Under the pieces are notes generated by a model. The model worked only from the letters and a program-made list of their open reading frames with translations. It was not told the DNA's origin and searched no databases. Made by a program: the position numbers and the translations under genes. Of a DNA stretch of 43,927 nt, positions 36,570 through 43,927 are shown piece after piece (within the stretch, counting starts at the first letter, position 1; each line of letters starts with the position of its first letter). This stretch comes from Wenyingzhuangia sp. (GTDB taxonomy: Bacteria > Bacteroidota > Bacteroidia > Flavobacteriales > Flavobacteriaceae), in assembly GCA_020628175.1 (NCBI GenBank), contig JAHDFK010000014.1, positions 1-43,927 of the forward strand. The letters run 5' to 3'.

Positions 36570-38990
36570 CTAGTCTTTTTTTCTTTTTTCTACAACTACA
36601 AAAGCTACAGACAATATTACCAGCAAAGCATATCCTATTAAGCTCAATACACTACCTTGTTGAATTACCTTTGGTTCGAATTTAAATTCTATTACGTGTT
36701 TTCCTTTAGGTATGTTCAAGCCTCTTAACACATAATTAGCTCTAAAGTGGGGTTTTAAAACTCCATCTATATATGCATTCCAACCAGGTTGATAATATAT
36801 TTCTGAAAAAACAGCCAATTGTGGTTTTTGCGTTTCTGTAGTATAAATTAATTGATTGGCTTTGTAAGATTTTAACGATATAACTGCTGTAGTATCTTGT
36901 ACAGGCTCTTTAAAACTAAATTCATTAGTATTGATTACAGCTTGCTTTTTAGAATTAAATTTAGACAACGTTACTATTTCTTCATCCGCAGTTGTTACTT
37001 TAATTACATCTTCAACAAACCAAGCATTTCCATTCGCTTCGGGGTTTTGTTGTACACTTTTACCTCCTTTTTCTGATGGAACAATAAAATATTTGGCATT
37101 TAACATATGAAACACCTCTATATTATTGTTCGAAATGTGAAAATCTGCCAATTCTTGATACCTTCTTAACTTTGCAGCATGGTATCCTCCCATAGATTTA
37201 TGATAATACGAAGTAGCTCCATCATTCATGAAGTTTCCTGCCAAATTCATCACTCGGTAATGTCCTTTATCTTCTAGTATCTGTTTGTCTATTACTGATC
37301 TTCTAAAAGGCTTCTCTACTTTTGAGGCTGGTAAAAAGTCATCGTCATTCACATAACGCCTTGCAACTCCAACCGTATCAAATAGCAACAAACACCCCAT
37401 AACAACAATTGCATATTGCTGTTTTATTTTTTTAGAAACCACACTCCATAAAACCCCTAAAGAAATCAATATTAAAAATAACGTTCGAATACTATCTGAA
37501 AACAAAATGTCTTTTCTGTCAGCTTGTATAGCCCCTAAAAAACCAGGTATCCTTTGATTTAAATTTGCATCACTACTGCCTGTAAAAGCATAAAATTGAC
37601 TTCCTAGAAAACCAAACACAATAACAATACCCAAAGAAATACCTCCTCCTATTTTTAATGCCTGTATCTTATCTTCTTTAGTTCTCTTTAAAGAAAACAA
37701 ATCTTTAAGCGCCAACATTGCTAATAAAGGCACACCGATTTCTGCTATAATTTGAATAGATGAAACGGCTCTGAATTTGTTGTACAAAGGCACAAAATCT
37801 ATAAACAAATCAGTTAAAAAACTAAAATTCTTTCCCCAGCTCATTAAAATTGAAAAAATAACAGCCGTTATGATTCCTTTTTTTAACCAACCTCGTACTA
37901 AAAAGCACCCTACAAAAAATAGAAACACAAAAATAGCTCCTATATAGGCTGGTGCAGCTACAATAGGCTGACTTCCCCAATAGGTTGGTGCATTGTTTAC
38001 GAAATTCTTTGCTTGAGCTCTTCCTATTTTAGGGGCTAAAAAAGTGTATAAGTTAGAATCTAATCCTAGACTCTCATTATTTGCTCCACCTGTTAAACGC
38101 GGAATCATCAAGTTTACAGTTTCTAGTAATCCATAACTATATTGTGTTATATAATCTCTCGATAAGCCCGATGATGTAGTGGTCTTTTTAGTACCATCTG
38201 CGTTAATTGTTAATTCACTTTTACTACGCGTACTGTGCGAAGCATACTCTTTGGTAGCTAACAAACTTTGCGCGTTGATACAGACACCTACAACCATTGC
38301 CAATACAATTAGCACAATTGGTTTTAGGGCTTGTTGTATTTTTTTAGTTCTAAATTGTTCTATACAGTAAAACAAACCAATAAACAACAAAAAGAACAAC
38401 ATGTAGTACGTCATTTGCGGATGGCTCGTATTTACCTCTAATGCCATTGCTAATGCTGTTACTAAAAATCCTACAGCGTACTTTTTTCTAAACAACAACA
38501 AAATTCCCGATAATACCAAAGGAATATACCCTATAGCATGTGCTTTTGCATTGTGTCCTACTCCTAAAATAATGATAAAATAGGTAGAAAAACCAAAAGC
38601 TAGAGAACCAATGAGAGCCAATTTCCAATCGAATTTTAAGACTGACAACAACACAAAAAAACCGAAAAAATACAAAAATAAGTAATCTGCCGGCCTTGGT
38701 AAAAATCGTATTAAACGATCTAGTTTCTGTATATAATCATGCGGGTAATAAGTACTTAACTGGTACGAAGGCATTCCTCCAAAAGCAGCATCTGTCCAAT
38801 AGGCTTCTTTACCATTGGTTTGTCTAAAATCTTTTAATTCTTTAGACATTCCTGTAAACTGAGCTATATCACTCTGGTAAATTTTCTCACCGCTTAAAAC
38901 AGGTTTAAAATAAACTAAGGCCACTACACAAAAAACAACGAATACACTTATATAGGTTGCTAGTTGTTTAAAATTTAAGTTCTTTTTCAA
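36570..38990 (-). CDS. YfhO family polytopic membrane protein
   Basis: 806 aa with about 12 predicted membrane helices in the first 550 residues, followed by a soluble C-terminal domain and a final helix (SLIGYALLVILSVAFVVVE). The family is named after Bacillus YfhO, a GT-C type enzyme that glycosylates lipoteichoic acid from a lipid-linked sugar. The N-terminal loop has the GT-C-like QSDIAQFTGMSKELKDFRQ region with acidic residues. Bacteroidota have no teichoic acid, so the acceptor here must differ. It is in one transcription unit with DUF4834 (12 bases upstream), a glycosyltransferase and wecB, which fits a role in adding sugars to an envelope glycan. Confidence 0.92.
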   Translation of the reverse strand: MKKNLNFKQLATYISVFVVFCVVALVYFKPVLSGEKIYQSDIAQFTGMSKELKDFRQTNGKEAYWTDAAFGGMPSYQLSTYYPHDYIQKLDRLIRFLPRPADYLFLYFFGFFVLLSVLKFDWKLALIGSLAFGFSTYFIIILGVGHNAKAHAIGYIPLVLSGILLLFRKKYAVGFLVTALAMALEVNTSHPQMTYYMLFFLLFIGLFYCIEQFRTKKIQQALKPIVLIVLAMVVGVCINAQSLLATKEYASHSTRSKSELTINADGTKKTTTSSGLSRDYITQYSYGLLETVNLMIPRLTGGANNESLGLDSNLYTFLAPKIGRAQAKNFVNNAPTYWGSQPIVAAPAYIGAIFVFLFFVGCFLVRGWLKKGIITAVIFSILMSWGKNFSFLTDLFIDFVPLYNKFRAVSSIQIIAEIGVPLLAMLALKDLFSLKRTKEDKIQALKIGGGISLGIVIVFGFLGSQFYAFTGSSDANLNQRIPGFLGAIQADRKDILFSDSIRTLFLILISLGVLWSVVSKKIKQQYAIVVMGCLLLFDTVGVARRYVNDDDFLPASKVEKPFRRSVIDKQILEDKGHYRVMNLAGNFMNDGATSYYHKSMGGYHAAKLRRYQELADFHISNNNIEVFHMLNAKYFIVPSEKGGKSVQQNPEANGNAWFVEDVIKVTTADEEIVTLSKFNSKKQAVINTNEFSFKEPVQDTTAVISLKSYKANQLIYTTETQKPQLAVFSEIYYQPGWNAYIDGVLKPHFRANYVLRGLNIPKGKHVIEFKFEPKVIQQGSVLSLIGYALLVILSVAFVVVEKRKKD

Positions 38991-39001
38991 TGGATGTGTT
39001 T

Positions 39002-39259
39002 TTAATCTACTTCTTCATAATCTACATACTCACCAACATTGTCTCCAACCGTTTTTGTTTCTTGCGGTTTTTTATCAATAGTTGTGGTTCCTTCTTTTGC
39101 TCTATTCGGTTCTTTTGTATACTGCTGTCCTGTTTTTTTCTGAACATAATTTATCAACAAAGCAGGTGCAATATATTTCATAAAAAATTTAATTATGTAA
39201 TAAACAGCTACTAAAATTAAAATTGTTCTTATCAACCCCATAAAACTTGCTTCTTGCAT
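39002..39259 (-). CDS. DUF4834 family small membrane protein
   Basis: 85 aa. One hydrophobic helix at about residues 9-25 (IRTILILVAVYYIIKFF) is followed by a second weak one and a charged tail rich in Lys and Thr that ends in acidic residues (EYVDYEEVD). The layout matches the DUF4834 family of flavobacteria, of unknown function. The first Met is kept because family members have residues before the helix; a second Met lies at codon 7 (39241). It is the first gene of the yfhO operon; the gap to yfhO is 12 bases. Confidence 0.85.
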   Translation of the reverse strand: MQEASFMGLIRTILILVAVYYIIKFFMKYIAPALLINYVQKKTGQQYTKEPNRAKEGTTTIDKKPQETKTVGDNVGEYVDYEEVD

Positions 39260-39279
39260 TATTTAAATTATAATTTGTT

Positions 39280-39287
39280 CAAAAATA
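39280..39287 (-). promoter_or_regulatory. Putative -7 promoter element for the DUF4834-yfhO operon (TATTTTTG)
   Basis: Exact TAnnTTTG on the minus strand, 20 bases before the DUF4834 ATG. No clear -33 box. It lies in the 98-base gap shared with the divergent barrel gene. Confidence 0.42.
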
Positions 39288-39357
39288 ATAATTTGTAAAT
39301 GAACCTGTGTTCTCAAGTATAAAATATTATATTTACGTTTCTATTTTGTAATTTATT

Positions 39358-41046
39358 ATGAAGATTCTTTTTCCGATAATTGTTTTGTGCTTTCTGTTTC
39401 CTACAATTAGCAGCGCTCAATACACCTCCTCTATTAACTCTAACAAACCGGGTAATACACAAACACCGTTTGCTGTTGGTACAAATGTATACCAAGTAGA
39501 GAACACCATTTCTTTTGAAGATTTAACGAATCAAGGTCAAAAAAACCAATCCATAAAAAATGACTTAAGCCTTAGATTTGGTTTTTGGAAAGAAGAGTTA
39601 GAAGCTTCTTTAATTCATAAATTTAGAGATAATATTTCTCAAAGTACTCTAGGTACTGAAGTATTAGCCATAGGAGCTAAATATCTGGTCTTTAAACCCA
39701 AACCTAAAAAAGATGAATTACTGACCTTAAGTTGGAAACGACGCAATCAGTTTCGAATTTATGATTTGATCCCTTATGTAGCTGTTAGTGCTCATTACAA
39801 TCTTCCTTTAACAAGTGGTAATTTTAGAAATGATACAGGGTCTAGCTTTTCAACAGCCGTTATTACCCAAAATAGAATCACTAGAAAAATTAATGTAAAT
39901 AATCAGTTTGAATTCAATTATATAGGTAGTGACTTACCCGAATTTGTATATTCTGTTTCTGTATCACATGTATACAAAAAACGTTTCAATCCTTTTATAG
40001 AATTACAATACCACAATGATAAAAGACTTGCTTATTTTAATTTAGGAATTGGAACTCCTTTTTTAGTAAATCGTGATTTAAGTATAGCAGCTCAATACAA
40101 TTACAATTTTGGCTTGAACTACGGAGGTTCTGAAATTGGAATTAACGCATCTTACAGAATAGACAAGCATTACGACAAATGGATTTACAAAAAATTAAAA
40201 AAGAAGAAAAAACGAAACGGTAAAGAGCTTAAAAAGCAAAACAAAAAAGAATTTTTAGATGAAATCTCTGAAGATCCTAAAAAATCTGAAAGAGCAAAAC
40301 GAAGAGCTTTACGTAAAGCCAAGCGAGAAGCAAAACGTGCCCAAAAAGAAGCTGACAATCAAGACAACGATTTATACGATGAGTTTAAAGATGAACTTGG
40401 TGAAGAAACTGACACATTGGATAATTTGAATGATGAGGGATTAGAAGATGATAAAGCAACTATAAAACAACGTAGAGAAGAGGAAAAGACTAGATTAAAA
40501 GCAGCTAAAAAGGCAGCCAAAAGAGAGAGAAAGCGTAAGAAAAGAGAAGAAGTAAATCAATACATCGAAAGTCAATTTGGAGAAGAGGACGATGCAGAAG
40601 AGTTTGTAAATGATATTTCTGAAGAAAACAGCTACGAGACACCTGAAAAGGAAGAACCTGAATTTGATGCTAAAGCGCAAAGAAAGGCAGAAAAAGAAGC
40701 CTTAAATGCTGAAAAAGCACGACTAAAAGCAGCTAAGAGAGAGAAAAAACGTAAACAAAGAGAGGAAGCCGATAGATTCATCGAAAATCAATTTGGAGAG
40801 GAAGAGGTTTCTAATGAGACGAACCTTGAAAAATTTGAAGAAGAAGATGAAGAACCTGAATTTGATTACAAAGCGCAAAGAAAAGCTGAAAAGGCCCGAT
40901 TGAAAGCAGAAAGAAAAGCTGAAAAAGCAAGGATAAAGGCAGAAAGAGAAGAATGGAAAAGAGAAGCCAAAGAAGAAGCTAAAAGATTAAAAGAACAGAA
41001 AGAAAACCCTTCTTTTATTGAAGACTACTGGAAAGACAATCAATGA
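39358..41046 (+). CDS. Outer-membrane barrel protein with long charged repeat tail
   Basis: 562 aa. A signal peptide ends near residue 20 (ISSAQ). Residues 21 to about 268 have alternating hydrophobic strands with aromatic girdles (LSLRFGFW, FNLGIGTPF, AAQYNYNFGLNYG, GINASYRI), as in flavobacterial transporter/porin-like barrels. From about 275 to the end the protein is almost only Lys, Arg, Glu, Asp and Ala, with coiled-coil spacing. Two interleaved repeats are visible: RLKAAK...FIENQFGEE (378-411, 454-483) and EEPEFD.KAQRKAEK (432-446, 498-512). The tail lies after the last strand, so it should face the periplasm. The stop overlaps the rsmE start (ATGA). Function unknown. Confidence 0.82.
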   Translation: MKILFPIIVLCFLFPTISSAQYTSSINSNKPGNTQTPFAVGTNVYQVENTISFEDLTNQGQKNQSIKNDLSLRFGFWKEELEASLIHKFRDNISQSTLGTEVLAIGAKYLVFKPKPKKDELLTLSWKRRNQFRIYDLIPYVAVSAHYNLPLTSGNFRNDTGSSFSTAVITQNRITRKINVNNQFEFNYIGSDLPEFVYSVSVSHVYKKRFNPFIELQYHNDKRLAYFNLGIGTPFLVNRDLSIAAQYNYNFGLNYGGSEIGINASYRIDKHYDKWIYKKLKKKKKRNGKELKKQNKKEFLDEISEDPKKSERAKRRALRKAKREAKRAQKEADNQDNDLYDEFKDELGEETDTLDNLNDEGLEDDKATIKQRREEEKTRLKAAKKAAKRERKRKKREEVNQYIESQFGEEDDAEEFVNDISEENSYETPEKEEPEFDAKAQRKAEKEALNAEKARLKAAKREKKRKQREEADRFIENQFGEEEVSNETNLEKFEEEDEEPEFDYKAQRKAEKARLKAERKAEKARIKAEREEWKREAKEEAKRLKEQKENPSFIEDYWKDNQ

Positions 41047-41747
41047 TATTATCCATAAGCGAAGACATACAGCCAGAAGCTAGTTCTTTTACTTTTAATA
41101 AAGATGAAAGTAGGCATCTTATAAAGGTTTTACGTAAAAAAGAAGCTGATACGGTATACATTACAAATGGTAAAGGCGATTTCTTTACAACAGAAATCAC
41201 AAATGCTAGTGAGAAAAAATGTACAGTTAGTATATTAAAACACGAATACAAACCTAAAAAGAGACCTTTCCATTTACACATAGCCATTGCTCCTACAAAA
41301 CTAAACGATAGGTACGAATGGTTTTTGGAAAAAGCTGTGGAAATTGGTATTGATGAAATAACACCTATTATTTGTGATAATTCTGAAAGAAAGGTGATCA
41401 AAGCAGACCGAATGAAAAAAATTATTCAATCTGCTGTAAAACAATCTTTACAGTTTCATATTCCTGTTTTTAACGACCCTATTTCTCTTTCTCAATTTTT
41501 AAATCAGCAAGAGGCATCTCAAAAATTTATTGCTCATTGTGAAGATGAGGACAACAAACTTTTCCTTCAAAATGTAGCAAAACCTGCGAATGATATTTTA
41601 GTCCTAATTGGTCCTGAAGGAGATTTTTCTACCAAAGAAATACAATTAGCTATTCAAAATAATTTTATCCCTGTTACTCTTGGTCATAACAGACTAAGAA
41701 CAGAAACAGCTGGTGTGTATGTTACCTCTTTAATGACCTTATTGTAA
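41043..41747 (+). CDS. rsmE: 16S rRNA m3U1498 methyltransferase RsmE
   Basis: RsmE methylates N3 of U1498 near the decoding site of 16S rRNA, using SAM. 234 aa. An N-terminal PUA-like domain (SSFTFNKDESRHLIKVLR) is followed by the SPOUT domain with AIAPTKLNDRYEWFLEKAVEIGIDEI cut to its core, then LIGPEGDFSTKEI and the final LGHNRLRTETAGVY, the knot motif of the family. The start codon overlaps the stop of the barrel gene by 4 bases, and murF follows after 9 bases, so the three genes are likely one transcript with coupled translation. Confidence 0.97.
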   Translation: MILSISEDIQPEASSFTFNKDESRHLIKVLRKKEADTVYITNGKGDFFTTEITNASEKKCTVSILKHEYKPKKRPFHLHIAIAPTKLNDRYEWFLEKAVEIGIDEITPIICDNSERKVIKADRMKKIIQSAVKQSLQFHIPVFNDPISLSQFLNQQEASQKFIAHCEDEDNKLFLQNVAKPANDILVLIGPEGDFSTKEIQLAIQNNFIPVTLGHNRLRTETAGVYVTSLMTLL

Positions 41748-41756
41748 TATTATTGT

Positions 41757-43016
41757 ATGAAAATATTAGATTTACATGAGTTGTTTTTACAACAACAACA
41801 AAACTTTACTACAGATACTCGTAACATAAAAAAAGGAGCCTTATTTTTTGCCCTAAAGGGTGATAATTTTAACGCTAATACTTTTGCCCAACAAGCTTTA
41901 GACAAAGGTGCTTCGTATGTAATTATTGATGAAGCAGAATTTTACATTGATGAAAGAACAATACTTGTTGAAAATGTTTTAGACAAACTACAACAACTTG
42001 CCTACTACCATAGGGAATATTTAGCAATACCTATTATTGCGCTTACAGGTAGTAACGGAAAAACAACTACAAAAGAACTTATTAGAGAAATCATAGCAAC
42101 ACAGTACAATGTGAGGGCAACTAAGGGTAATTTAAACAATCATATTGGTGTGCCTTTAACTTTGTTAGCTATGGACGAACATACCGAAATTGGTATTGTA
42201 GAAATGGGCGCAAATCACTTAAAAGAAATCCAACATCTTTGTTTTATAGCCGCTCCAAATTTTGGATATATCACCAATTTTGGAAAAGCTCATCTAGAAG
42301 GCTTCGGTTCTGAAGAAGGGATTGTAATTGGAAAATCTGAAATGTATGATTACATAGCAAATTCTGAAGGAATTGCTTTTGTAAACAAAGAAGAACCATT
42401 AATGGTTGAGCAAGCTAATTATTGTAATTGCAAATTTATCGATCCCCACGAAATGCCGTTGCTTGAATTAACTCCTTATGTGCAACTGGCTTTTGAAAAT
42501 AACACCATACAAAGTAATTTAATAGGAGCTTACAATTACAACAATATTATTGCCGCTATAACCATTGGTAACTATTTTAACATTTCTAACGAGAATATTA
42601 AAAAGGCTATTGAAAGTTACATCCCTGAGAATAATCGATCTCAGATCATTCAAAAAAACAGCAATCAAATTATTTTAGATGCCTATAACGCAAACCCTAC
42701 AAGCATGGAAGCTGCGCTAAACAATCTAGTTTCTTTAGAGGCTACATCTAAAGTTGTTGTTTTGGGAGATATGTTTGAACTCGGAAAAACATCAAGTACA
42801 GAACATTTAAACATTGTTACAAAAGTTCTCAATCATAATTTTAGCAAAGCCATATTTGTGGGGGAACATTTTTACCAACACAAAACAAAAAATGCTGTTT
42901 TCTATAAAAATTTTAAAGATTTACAAACAAACTTTACAACACAATTTAACAATAGCACTATATTAATTAAAGGCTCTAGAGGTATGGCTTTAGAACGATT
43001 TTTAGACTTTTTATAG
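41757..43016 (+). CDS. murF: UDP-N-acetylmuramoyl-tripeptide--D-alanyl-D-alanine ligase MurF
   Basis: MurF adds D-Ala-D-Ala to UDP-MurNAc-tripeptide, the last cytoplasmic step of the peptidoglycan precursor. 419 aa, a little shorter than E. coli MurF (452). The N-terminal substrate domain has FTTDTRNIKKGALFFALKG (DTR motif at 20-22). ATP-binding is TGSNGKTTTK at 97-106, followed by GNLNNHIGVPL, EMGANHLKEI and the C-terminal DAYNANPTSMEAAL and LGDMFELG. It lies outside any division and wall cluster, behind rsmE and the barrel gene. Confidence 0.97.
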   Translation: MKILDLHELFLQQQQNFTTDTRNIKKGALFFALKGDNFNANTFAQQALDKGASYVIIDEAEFYIDERTILVENVLDKLQQLAYYHREYLAIPIIALTGSNGKTTTKELIREIIATQYNVRATKGNLNNHIGVPLTLLAMDEHTEIGIVEMGANHLKEIQHLCFIAAPNFGYITNFGKAHLEGFGSEEGIVIGKSEMYDYIANSEGIAFVNKEEPLMVEQANYCNCKFIDPHEMPLLELTPYVQLAFENNTIQSNLIGAYNYNNIIAAITIGNYFNISNENIKKAIESYIPENNRSQIIQKNSNQIILDAYNANPTSMEAALNNLVSLEATSKVVVLGDMFELGKTSSTEHLNIVTKVLNHNFSKAIFVGEHFYQHKTKNAVFYKNFKDLQTNFTTQFNNSTILIKGSRGMALERFLDFL

Positions 43017-43129
43017 CTTAAAGAACAACTTACAACTCGTTTTTTTTATTTTTTTGGCATACTCTTTGGATTCTATTATTTAAGATTTCTTGAAATAAAG
43101 AAATAATGTAGAACCCTAAAACGTATATC

Positions 43130-43828
43130 ATGAAAAAAATATTTTTCTTTTTAGCTATTTGTTTTTTTGTAAATGCAAATGCCTACAACAATAACAACAA
43201 GCCTTTTATTTTTATTGAAAATGAAATTGAATATGCCGTATTTAAAAATGGAGAATTTGACTTCACTATCTTAAACAACAACTCTAGATTACGCGGAAAC
43301 AGATCTAACATAAGCTTTAACCAAGGTTGTGATTATAATACATACATCCAAAAAAACAGATTTGGAGATATTATAAACATCAACAGCACTCCCATCTTTT
43401 ACGACTATAATGGTAGAGTAAACAGAATAGGAAATATAACTATTGGCTATAACAATTATGGCTATGTACGTGCTATTGGTAACTTAAACATTCGTTACAA
43501 TGATTACGGTAACAGTTACACCTGTTCTGGTTATGTAAATAGGATAAATAACTTTTACCAACCTAGATACTCTAGATATAGAGTTCCTACAAGGCATCAT
43601 CACTCATACAGAGCGCCTATAGGCTATGCAACTACGTATTACGGAACAAACAATAGAGGATATAGAACTACTTCTTTTGAATACAACAGACCTCATAGAA
43701 AGTATAGAGCAAACACTAAAATAGTGAAACGTAATAGAAATATTCAAAACAAGAGAATTACAAAACCCAGAACCTCTACATACAGTTATAGCTATAGTAA
43801 TGGCAATACAAATACACGTAGAAGATAA
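43130..43828 (+). CDS. Secreted Tyr/Asn/Arg-rich repeat protein
   Basis: 232 aa. A clear signal peptide ends near residue 18 (VNANA). The mature part is rich in Asn, Tyr, Arg and Gly. In the middle (about 91-143) a degenerate 16-18-residue unit is repeated three times: YDYNGRVNRIGNITIGY, NNYGYVRAIGNLNIRY, and a diverged NDYGNSYTCSGYVNRINNFY. The C-terminal third is strongly basic, with HHH and many Arg, then a Ser/Tyr/Asn/Thr tail ending in RRR. Cys67 and Cys132 could form a disulfide. No T9SS C-terminal domain is seen. I know similar uncharacterised proteins in flavobacteria but no function. The terminator follows at once. Confidence 0.8.
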   Translation: MKKIFFFLAICFFVNANAYNNNNKPFIFIENEIEYAVFKNGEFDFTILNNNSRLRGNRSNISFNQGCDYNTYIQKNRFGDIININSTPIFYDYNGRVNRIGNITIGYNNYGYVRAIGNLNIRYNDYGNSYTCSGYVNRINNFYQPRYSRYRVPTRHHHSYRAPIGYATTYYGTNNRGYRTTSFEYNRPHRKYRANTKIVKRNRNIQNKRITKPRTSTYSYSYSNGNTNTRRR

Positions 43829-43832
43829 AAAC

Positions 43833-43862
43833 AAAAAGAGACTCTATTAAGAGTCTCTTTTT
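43833..43862 (+). terminator. Terminator after the secreted repeat protein
   Basis: A 13-bp perfect stem (43833-43845 with 43850-43862, loop ATTA) has an A run before and a T run after, 5 bases beyond the stop codon. It could act on both strands. The last 65 bases of the window hold no gene I can support. Confidence 0.87.
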
Positions 43863-43927
43863 ATTGTGATTTATGGCACCATACCTTCAAGTGTGTAAGT
43901 TTTAAAAACAGGGTTTGAACATGTTCA

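Noticed and set aside
40180..41040. Tail of the barrel protein as a separate gene or frameshift product
   Set aside because: The frame is continuous from the signal peptide through the tail, with no internal start that would leave a sensible barrel-free gene.
43871..43924. Minus-strand tail reading VFKTYTLEGMVP then TAA, which looks like the C terminus of a next gene
   Set aside because: An in-frame TGA sits at the window edge (43925-43927), leaving only 17 codons. It may be chance or the end of a gene in another frame; the window is too short to decide.

Overview
The window is AT-rich chromosomal DNA from a member of the Bacteroidota, most likely a marine or otherwise free-living Flavobacteriaceae species. 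The evidence is a gliding-motility gene (gldJ) beside type IX secretion genes (porU, porV), an exonuclease-fused DnaE, DUF4834 and TamB proteins of flavobacterial type, almost no Shine-Dalgarno sequences, and several copies of the Bacteroidota promoter element TAnnTTTG. The genus cannot be fixed from the sequence alone. The region is ordinary, tightly packed chromosome. I see no insertion sequence, prophage, integron, CRISPR array or toxin-antitoxin pair, and no gap between genes exceeds about 180 bases.

Layout. The 3' part of tRNA-Lys(TTT) and its terminator open the window (1-86). On the plus strand follow tsaE, an alanine-dehydrogenase-like gene and two small membrane-anchored proteins (126-2560). 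On the minus strand lie pfkA-gapA, a sugar nucleotidyltransferase and the giant tamB (2652-10134). tsaD (10228-11250) is divergent from tamB and meets a KAS III-like thiolase gene tail to tail. Next come porU-porV (minus) and gldJ (plus), the T9SS/gliding locus (12382-19238). The replicative polymerase dnaE (minus) and glpD (plus) are divergent (19303-25464). A FabF-like synthase and bioB form a minus-strand unit (25518-27830). A DUF6495-like gene plus a TrmH-type methyltransferase follow (28006-29158), then the ribosomal operon rpsF-rpsR-rplI (29245-30342) with the best promoter in the window.

The stretch 30422-39259 is a surface-glycan region: a flippase and a glycosyltransferase; a lone plus-strand polysaccharide pyruvyltransferase-like gene; then DUF4834-yfhO-glycosyltransferase-wecB as a minus-strand operon. 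The right end (39358-43828) carries a plus-strand unit of an outer-membrane barrel with a long charged tail, rsmE and murF, then a secreted Tyr/Asn/Arg-rich repeat protein.

Functional themes: tRNA t6A modification (tsaE, tsaD), glycolysis and glycerol entry (pfkA, gapA, glpD), envelope biogenesis (tamB, murF, glycan genes), type IX secretion and gliding (porU, porV, gldJ), and translation (ribosomal proteins, rsmE, trmH). No clearly new system is visible. The best leads are a tamB gene without a usable ATG in front of its membrane anchor, a FabF-like enzyme tied to bioB without bioA/D/F, the charged repeat tail on the barrel protein, and an alanine-dehydrogenase-like protein lacking the catalytic histidine.
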